A DNA stretch of 12,660 bases, from contig DKNZ01000070.1 of NCBI GenBank assembly GCA_002469845.1, forward strand, positions 1 to 12,660. Direction: 5' to 3'. Under the pieces are notes generated by a model. The model searched no databases and was not told the origin of the DNA. It saw only the letters and a program-made list of their open reading frames with translations. The translations under genes were made by a program, and so were the position numbers. This DNA is from Cellvibrionales bacterium UBA7375 (GTDB lineage Bacteria; Pseudomonadota; Gammaproteobacteria; Pseudomonadales; Porticoccaceae). This document shows, one piece after another, positions 7,754 to 12,660 of this stretch; the first letter of the stretch is position 1, and each line of letters begins with the position of its first letter.

Positions 7754-10252
7754 TTGCATAAAAGATATAAAAAATTAATAAAAGGCCTAATTACCCTCAC
7801 TATTTTTAGTGTGGGCGGCTTTCTTATACTGGCCTCTTGTCTATTTTTATATCTAAGCCCTAAGCTCCCTTCAGTGGAGGAGCTAAAGCAAGTCGAATTG
7901 CAAATTCCCCTTAAAGTTTACTCAGAAGATTTACAAATTATTGCCGAATTCGGTGAAAAAAAACGTTCTCCAGTAAACTTTAATCAAATACCCCCGGCTA
8001 TGGTAGATGCATTCTTAGCCGCTGAAGACGATAGCTTTTTCAAGCATGGTGGCATTGTTGTCTCTGGGCTAGCTAGAGCCGCGGTAGAATTGATCACTAC
8101 AGGCTCAATTCGTAGTGGTGGCAGCACCATTACCATGCAGGTGGCTAGAAACTTTTTCTTAAGTAAGCGCCAAGAATTTACCCGTAAATTTAATGAAATT
8201 TTACTCGCGTTTAAAATTGAAGAAGAGCTAAGTAAAGAAGAAATTTTATCTCTGTATACCAATAAAATTTATATGGGCAACAGAGCCTATGGCGTTGGTG
8301 CCGCGGCACAGGTTTACTATGGCAAGAATCTAGATCAATTAACTCTGGCCGAGATGGCTATGATCGCCGGCCTCCCCAAAGCTCCATCAAAATATAATCC
8401 CATAGCCAATCCTGAAAGAGCACTACAAAGAAGAGATTGGATACTAGGGCGTATGCTTAGCCTGAAAAAAATCAGCAAAAACGACTATAACGCAGCCATT
8501 AACGAACCAGACAACTCTACCTATCACGGTTCAATTGCCAAAATCGATGCCGCTTATGCCGCAGAAATGGTTCGCCAACAAGTGATAAAAAAATATGGCT
8601 TAAAAGCCTATACACAAGGCTATACCGCGATCACCACTATCGATTCTAGATTACAAGAAAAAGCGACAAATTCTGTTCAGTTTGGATTAATTGCCTATGA
8701 TAAACGTCATGGTTATCGCGGTGTGCAGCAATCGGCAATACCCGAGGAAAACTGGCAACAGGCACTAAAAGACGCACCTAGCTTTGGTGACCTTGAACCA
8801 GCCATTGTTAGCTTTGTTGCCGATGATCATCTGCAAATACAAGATATTGATGGGCAAACATTGCCTCTTAACTGGGCCAATGGTTTGGATGGTTTACGAC
8901 TATTCAAAACGGCTAGCACACGCTCAGCACCCATTGAGTCTGCCCATGATATTTTCCAAGTAGGCGATCTAATTCAAATACAAAAACAAGATGGCTTCGT
9001 CCAACTTGCTCAACTTCCAACAGCCCAAGCCGCTATGGTTGCACTATCACCAAAAGAAGGTGGTATTAAAGCCTTAGTTGGTGGCTTTGATTATCGTCAA
9101 AGTCGCTTCAATCGAGTTACCCAAGCAGCGCGACAGCCGGGCTCAAACTTTAAACCCTTTATCTACACTGTAGCCCTACAAAATGGCTTTACCCCCGCCT
9201 CTACAGTGAATGACGCCCCAGTAGTATTTGATGACAGTAAATTAGAGGATTTATGGCGGCCTGAAAATGATGGCGGTAAATTCTATGGCCCCACTAGAAT
9301 TCGCGAAGCGCTATACAGATCCCGTAACCTAGTATCTATTAGACTACTCAGACGCATGGGTATTGATCGTACATTACAAGGGCTACAAAAATTTGGATTT
9401 GAAACAGGCGATATGCCCGCAGATCTTTCTTTATCTTTGGGAAGTCATGCCTTAACGCCTATGACCATCGCTCGAGGCTATACTATTTTTGCCAATGGTG
9501 GCTATTTAGTTGAGCCGTATATCTTAGATAAGGTTATAGATAGAGATGGTAATATTATTTTCGAAGCTACTCCAGATACCGCGTGCGACCCATGCATTGA
9601 GCCACTTACGAGAGATGAATCTGATACCTTTTCTGCTGAAAAAATAGACACCGAATTAGAACAGCTTTTGGATACATTAACCCAAGAATCAATTCCAGAT
9701 TCAGAGAAAGATCACTTTCAGCTGATCAGCCAAACACTTCGAAATCATCCAAAGTCAGAGGTTATTTCAGCCAAGCGCGCGATTGACGCCCCTACTGCTT
9801 TTTTAATTGATTCTATGCTTAAAGATGTTATCCAGAAAGGCACCGGCAGAAAGGCTAAAAAACTAAAGCGCAATGACCTAGGTGGCAAAACAGGGACTAC
9901 CAACGGGCCGCGCGATGCATGGTTCTCTGGCTACTCATCCCATTTAGTTGCAACCGCGTGGGTAGGTTTTGACGATTATTCACAGTTGGGACGCAACGAA
10001 TATGGCGGCTCAGCGGCTCTTCCGATCTGGATCGACTTTATGGGCGAAGCTCTCAAAGATAAACCGCAAACAAATATGCCACAGCCCATGGGCATTGTAA
10101 GCGTAAAGATTGATCCTAAAACTGGAGATCGTGTAGCCCCCAATCAATCGGGTATTTTTGAATTCTTTACCTCAGAAACTGTACCAGAACCCATTACCAA
10201 AGGAACAACCCCCTCTACTGGTTCAGAACCACTACCCGAGGATCTCTTTTGA
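7754..10252 (+). CDS. mrcA: Penicillin-binding protein 1A, bifunctional peptidoglycan synthase
   Basis: This inner-membrane enzyme polymerises lipid II into glycan strands and cross-links their peptides in the periplasm. It has 832 residues. A basic N-terminus (MHKRYKKLIKG) precedes one membrane segment at about 11-34. The GT51 transglycosylase domain (about 55-230) has catalytic E91 in AAEDDSFFKHGG, GGSTITMQVARNFF (122-135), and NKIYMGNRAYG (170-180). An OB-like insert lies at about 320-424. The transpeptidase domain has the acyl-enzyme serine S464 in SNFK (464-467), SRN (523-525), and KTGTT (712-716). Between SRN and KTG, an acidic stretch of about 70 residues (606-675) includes C611 and C614. 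The start is TTG: an in-frame TAG at 7748-7750 blocks extension, and the next candidate, a GTG at codon 20, lies inside the membrane segment. No clear ribosome-binding site is visible. The Pseudomonas ponA product has the same short N-terminus, which supports this choice. Confidence 0.97.
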   Translation: MHKRYKKLIKGLITLTIFSVGGFLILASCLFLYLSPKLPSVEELKQVELQIPLKVYSEDLQIIAEFGEKKRSPVNFNQIPPAMVDAFLAAEDDSFFKHGGIVVSGLARAAVELITTGSIRSGGSTITMQVARNFFLSKRQEFTRKFNEILLAFKIEEELSKEEILSLYTNKIYMGNRAYGVGAAAQVYYGKNLDQLTLAEMAMIAGLPKAPSKYNPIANPERALQRRDWILGRMLSLKKISKNDYNAAINEPDNSTYHGSIAKIDAAYAAEMVRQQVIKKYGLKAYTQGYTAITTIDSRLQEKATNSVQFGLIAYDKRHGYRGVQQSAIPEENWQQALKDAPSFGDLEPAIVSFVADDHLQIQDIDGQTLPLNWANGLDGLRLFKTASTRSAPIESAHDIFQVGDLIQIQKQDGFVQLAQLPTAQAAMVALSPKEGGIKALVGGFDYRQSRFNRVTQAARQPGSNFKPFIYTVALQNGFTPASTVNDAPVVFDDSKLEDLWRPENDGGKFYGPTRIREALYRSRNLVSIRLLRRMGIDRTLQGLQKFGFETGDMPADLSLSLGSHALTPMTIARGYTIFANGGYLVEPYILDKVIDRDGNIIFEATPDTACDPCIEPLTRDESDTFSAEKIDTELEQLLDTLTQESIPDSEKDHFQLISQTLRNHPKSEVISAKRAIDAPTAFLIDSMLKDVIQKGTGRKAKKLKRNDLGGKTGTTNGPRDAWFSGYSSHLVATAWVGFDDYSQLGRNEYGGSAALPIWIDFMGEALKDKPQTNMPQPMGIVSVKIDPKTGDRVAPNQSGIFEFFTSETVPEPITKGTTPSTGSEPLPEDLF

Positions 10253-10932
10253 GCCATCAAACTATCCAATTAGATTGGGATAGCATTGATACAGTGCTAC
10301 TCGATATGGATGGAACATTGCTCGATTTACACTTTGATTTTCATTTTTGGACAGAGTATTTACCCCAAAAATATAGCCAGATTCACAATATTAATCTTAC
10401 TGAGGTGACAAGTTATGTCGCCAAACGACTAGAACAAAAACAGGGTCATCTAGAATGGTACTGTACCAACTATTGGTCACAGCAATTCAACTTAAATATT
10501 ATTCAGGCTCAAACCGAAGTAAAACACCTTATTAAACACAGATCAGAGGTCATAGAGTTTCTAGAGAGCTTAGGTAAAAAACAAAAAAAAAGAATATTAA
10601 TCACTAACTCCGATCGACCCAGTGTTGAGTTAAAATTTGCCAACTCTGAAATTGAAGCCTTATTAGATCAAGTCATTTCGTCCCATGACTACAATGTAGC
10701 CAAGGAAAATCAAAAATTTTGGCATAGGCTGCAAAAAAGTATCGACTTTGACCCCGAGACCACATTATTTATCGACGATTCTGAAGCGGTACTGGATTCA
10801 GCTCATCAATTTGGTATCAAACAACTATTGAGCATAAAAGAACCGATAAGTAGCCAGCTGCGCCAAGTTGATAGTAAATACCCTATGATTGAAGATTTCT
10901 TAACCCTGTTCGGTAAAACCCCTAATGGATAA
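10249..10932 (+). CDS. yrfG: GMP/IMP nucleotidase, YrfG-type HAD hydrolase
   Basis: This is a cytoplasmic haloacid-dehalogenase phosphatase that, in E. coli, removes phosphate from GMP and IMP. It has 227 residues (YrfG 222). HAD motif I is DMDGTLLD (19-26, nucleophile D19, acid D21). Motif II is ILITNSD (T119/N120 region), motif III is K152 in VAKENQKFW, and motif IV is FIDDSEA (D176/D177). The cap-region motif WYCTNYWSQQ (70-79) resembles WYCLDYWSEQ of YrfG, which favours this subfamily over other HAD phosphatases. The start is TTG at 10249-10251, overlapping the mrcA stop TGA (10250-10252) as TTGA, with GAGG about 8 bases upstream. The first in-frame ATG falls inside motif I and would destroy the protein, so TTG is the likely start. 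The 3' end overlaps hslR by 8 bases, which implies translational coupling on both sides. Exact substrate preference is inferred by homology. Confidence 0.92.
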   Translation: MSHQTIQLDWDSIDTVLLDMDGTLLDLHFDFHFWTEYLPQKYSQIHNINLTEVTSYVAKRLEQKQGHLEWYCTNYWSQQFNLNIIQAQTEVKHLIKHRSEVIEFLESLGKKQKKRILITNSDRPSVELKFANSEIEALLDQVISSHDYNVAKENQKFWHRLQKSIDFDPETTLFIDDSEAVLDSAHQFGIKQLLSIKEPISSQLRQVDSKYPMIEDFLTLFGKTPNG

Positions 10933-11299
10933 GGTACGAATTGATAAATGGTTATGGGCCGCACGATTTTTTAAAACTCGCGCCCTAGCCAAAAACGCCA
11001 TAGAAAATGGCAAGGTTCAGATTGATGGTCAAAAACCCAAACCCAGTCGAATGCTGGAGTTAGGGGTAAGCCTGACTATTCGCCAGGGTTATGATGAAAA
11101 AATCGTCGATGTTATTAGGCTCTCCGATCAACGGCGCGGGGCCCCACAAGCTCAAGAACTTTATCGCGAAACCAACCAAAGTATTGCGGTAAGAGAAAAA
11201 GCAGCGGCTGAGCGAAAAGCACTTAATAGCAGTCAACCCCAGCATGAAAAACCCAATAAAAAACAACGCCGCCAAATTCATCGCTTTATTCGCGGTTAA
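10925..11299 (+). CDS. hslR: Heat-shock protein 15, S4-domain ribosome rescue factor
   Basis: Hsp15 binds free 50S subunits carrying peptidyl-tRNA after premature dissociation and helps recycle them. The protein has 124 residues (E. coli 133). The S4 RNA-binding domain covers about residues 3-65, starting VRIDKWLWAARFFKTRALA and containing ENGKVQIDGQKPKPS (28-42). The family-typical LTIRQGYDEK follows, then QRRGAPQAQELY. The C-terminal tail is rich in lysine and arginine (KPNKKQRRQIHRFIRG), as expected for rRNA contact. The ATG overlaps the end of the nucleotidase gene by 8 bases, so the two are translated from one message. RluB/TyrS-type S4 domains are excluded by the short length and the DKWLWAARF signature. 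The next gene on this strand is hslO, the same order as in E. coli. Confidence 0.95.
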   Translation: MDKVRIDKWLWAARFFKTRALAKNAIENGKVQIDGQKPKPSRMLELGVSLTIRQGYDEKIVDVIRLSDQRRGAPQAQELYRETNQSIAVREKAAAERKALNSSQPQHEKPNKKQRRQIHRFIRG

Positions 11300-11318
11300 A
11301 AATAAATACCTCTTAGGC

Positions 11319-11333
11319 GCAATCTAATATGCA
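11319..11333 (+). repeat. 15-base word upstream of hslO, identical to one upstream of mrcA
   Basis: GCAATCTAATATGCA here is identical to 7632-7646, which spans the first two units of the 12-bp array upstream of mrcA. Here too the word is followed by a 12-base-spaced echo: GCAATCT (11319-11325), then GCATTCT (11331-11337). Both copies have the same orientation relative to the downstream gene. The word ends about 32 bases before the ATG at 11365. A shared regulator site is inference. Confidence 0.5.
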
Positions 11334-11351
11334 TTCTGTTGCATAATTTTG

Positions 11352-11357
11352 TAGAAT
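11352..11357 (+). promoter_or_regulatory. Possible -10 box giving leaderless hslO mRNA
   Basis: TAGAAT is followed by the GC-rich discriminator GCGCGCC and then ATG at 11365-11367. The 13-base stretch TAGAATGCGCGCC matches TAAAATGTGCGCC of the gltB promoter at 11 positions. Spacing from the -10 box would put transcription start at 11364-11365, that is, on the start codon itself. The -35 region (ATGCAT at 11329-11334 with a 17-base spacer) is poor, so this may be an activated or minor promoter beside read-through from hslR. Confidence 0.4.
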
Positions 11358-12228
11358 GCGCGCCATGAAATCACTCGACACCCGACAACGTTTTCTCTTT
11401 GACGATACTCATATTCGTGGCGAGATTACGACCCTGAGCGAAAGCTTTAAAGCCATCCAACAGAGCCAAGACTACCCGCCAGTTATTACCGCTATACTCG
11501 GCGAATTTCTTGTTGCCGCAAGCCTTTTAAGCGCAACACTAAAATTTAAAGGTATTGTTAGTATTCAGGCTATAGGACAGGGTACTATCACCTCAATTAT
11601 GGCCGAGTGCAGCAATAATACTCAGTTGCGGGGTATAGTTAGAGGGGATTATCAATCCATTGGTGATAATGAAAATTTTAAAACTCTTTTAGGTTCCGCC
11701 ACTCTGGCAATCACCATCGAACCCGAAGGTCGAGAGCGCTATCAAGGCCTAGTTCCCATGGACAAAGATAGCCTCAGTGAATGCCTAGAGTATTATTTTG
11801 ATCAATCAGAGCAATTAAGCACCAAGATTAAACTGACCGCAGATCAACACACAGCCGCTGGCGTCTTAATTCAAGAAATGCCTCATAGTAGTAACGATGA
11901 GCAGGCCCGTGAAAACTGGCAACACCTCAGCGTTCTGTTAGAGAGTTTAAAGCCTGAAGAACAGCTTAAACTTGAGCATGAAGAACAGCTTTATCGCTTA
12001 TTTCATGAGCAAAAAGTACGTCTATTTGAACGCGAAAAACTTCAGTTTTTCTGCAGTTGCTCCAAAGCCAGAACCGCAAAAATGCTTGTTTCACTAGGTG
12101 CTGACGAGGTTAATCAAATAATCCAAGAACAGGGCTTAATAGACGTTAATTGCGAATTTTGCGATCAGCATTATCAGTTTGATCAATCGGATATAGATGA
12201 AATATTTAACCAACCCTCGGTGCACTGA
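11356..12228 (+). CDS. hslO: Hsp33, redox-regulated chaperone
   Basis: Hsp33 is a cytoplasmic holdase, reduced and zinc-bound when idle. Oxidation of its cysteines together with unfolding activates it to protect proteins from bleach or peroxide stress. From the ATG at 11356 it has 290 residues (E. coli 292). The N-terminal core holds LGEFLVAASLLSATLKF (48-64) and GRERYQGLVPMD (125-136), both family signatures. A flexible linker region follows at about 180-230. The C-terminal redox switch has all four zinc cysteines: C233 and C235 (FCSCS), C266 and C269 (CEFC). A second ATG at 11365 gives 287 residues, is equally compatible with the family, and is preferred if the predicted promoter is real. 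Neither ATG has a Shine-Dalgarno sequence. It lies 56 bases after hslR, so it may also be read from the upstream operon. A terminator follows 33 bases after the stop. Confidence 0.96.
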   Translation: MRAMKSLDTRQRFLFDDTHIRGEITTLSESFKAIQQSQDYPPVITAILGEFLVAASLLSATLKFKGIVSIQAIGQGTITSIMAECSNNTQLRGIVRGDYQSIGDNENFKTLLGSATLAITIEPEGRERYQGLVPMDKDSLSECLEYYFDQSEQLSTKIKLTADQHTAAGVLIQEMPHSSNDEQARENWQHLSVLLESLKPEEQLKLEHEEQLYRLFHEQKVRLFEREKLQFFCSCSKARTAKMLVSLGADEVNQIIQEQGLIDVNCEFCDQHYQFDQSDIDEIFNQPSVH

Positions 12229-12261
12229 TTTTTTAATAAAAATAGTAAAATTTTGGCAATA

Positions 12262-12289
12262 AAAAACCCGCTGTTCAAAGCGGGTTTTT
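12262..12289. terminator. Bidirectional rho-independent terminator
   Basis: AAAAACCCGC (12262-12271) pairs perfectly with GCGGGTTTTT (12280-12289) around an 8-base loop. The core is a five-pair GC stem, CCCGC/GCGGG, flanked by an A-run and a T-run. It therefore gives a U-tract in both directions: five T on the plus strand and six on the minus strand. It lies between the convergent stops of hslO (12228) and the cytochrome gene (12307) and should serve both. Confidence 0.92.
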
Positions 12290-12306
12290 AGTATCTAAGT
12301 AAAAAA

Positions 12307-12660
12307 CTACTGACTATTTTCTAGCATGTAATCGATGGTAGCAATAATTTCATCATCGCTACAATCCATACAAGTACCCCTAGCCGGCATAGCGCCAATA
12401 CCATTAATTGCATTGGCGTAAACCGTCTCAATACCCTTTGTCAGGCGATCAGCCCAAGCCGCTATATCACCCATCTTAGGTGCGCCGGCAACGCCATAAT
12501 CATGACAGCCCTGGCAATTACTAGAATAAATTGATTCACCCGAACGAACAGCAGCAGCAACCGCTGAAACCACCGCCTGGCCCGCCATTACCAAACTGCC
12601 ATGAGGTGCAATACGCTCAGCAACAAGGTTTTTCTGATTATCCGTAAGCTCGGCAGAGCC
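12307..12660 (-). CDS. Cytochrome c5-type monohaem c (5' end beyond right edge)
   Basis: This is a periplasmic monohaem electron carrier of the cytochrome c5 family. The frame is open from the stop at 12307-12309 to the right edge, giving 117 visible residues and no start codon, so the signal peptide lies outside. The haem site CQGCH is encoded at 12502-12516. An Ala/Val-rich linker (AVVSAVAAAV) precedes it. The distal methionine is in GAMPARGTCMDCS, which also carries the CxxC pair that forms the disulphide typical of c5. The C-terminus DDEIIATIDYMLENSQ is the usual closing helix. The upstream part LTDNQKNLVAERIAPHGSL resembles the N-terminal extension of longer c5 proteins in gammaproteobacteria. 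A TTG at 12592-12594 could be read as a start but is not supported, since homology continues upstream of it. The redox partner cannot be named from this window. Confidence 0.93.
   Translation of the reverse strand, partial: GSAELTDNQKNLVAERIAPHGSLVMAGQAVVSAVAAAVRSGESIYSSNCQGCHDYGVAGAPKMGDIAAWADRLTKGIETVYANAINGIGAMPARGTCMDCSDDEIIATIDYMLENSQ

Noticed and set aside
12307..12594. Cytochrome gene starting at TTG 12594 as a complete 95-residue protein
   Set aside because: The frame stays open to the window edge, the upstream residues look like the c5 N-terminal extension, and the short version would lack a signal peptide.
1..12660. A novel multi-gene system in the window
   Set aside because: Every supported coding region belongs to a well-known housekeeping family with intact catalytic or binding residues. 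No unknown gene, toxin-antitoxin pair, transposase, integrase or RNA gene was found.

Overview
This window is a conserved housekeeping stretch of a gammaproteobacterial chromosome. The gene families (a Pseudomonas-like PBP1A, AroK-AroB, bacterial-type GltBD, the GMP/IMP nucleotidase-Hsp15-Hsp33 trio, and a cytochrome c5) fit a gammaproteobacterium. The moderately AT-rich base composition and the lack of pil genes between mrcA and aroK suggest a marine, Pseudomonas-related lineage of the Cellvibrionales/SAR92 type. That placement is inference and cannot be settled from this window.

Layout. Positions 1-7492 are all on the minus strand. In transcription order they hold aroK (shikimate kinase), aroB (3-dehydroquinate synthase), gltB (glutamate synthase large subunit) and gltD (small subunit, running off the left edge). 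Next comes a 261-base divergent intergenic region (7493-7753) with a degenerate 12-bp tandem repeat and a perfect TATAAT box. The plus strand then carries mrcA (PBP1A), a YrfG-type HAD nucleotidase and hslR (Hsp15). These three genes overlap end to start and are almost certainly one transcription unit. hslO (Hsp33) follows after 56 bases and may have its own promoter. A convergent hairpin terminator separates hslO from a minus-strand cytochrome c5 gene that runs off the right edge.

How the genes fit together. AroK and AroB act in the shikimate pathway to aromatic amino acids. GltBD supplies glutamate, the amino donor for transamination of the aromatic keto acids. The plus-strand unit couples peptidoglycan synthesis (PBP1A) to nucleotide salvage (GMP/IMP phosphatase) and to two stress proteins: Hsp15 for stalled 50S-tRNA complexes and Hsp33 for oxidative unfolding.

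I found no mobile element, CRISPR array, RNA gene, defence cassette or unknown protein-coding system. The less explained signals are non-coding or concern starts: the 12-bp repeats upstream of mrcA, a 15-base word shared by the mrcA and hslO upstream regions, a possible leaderless hslO transcript, and two consecutive TTG starts with a TTGA stop/start overlap.
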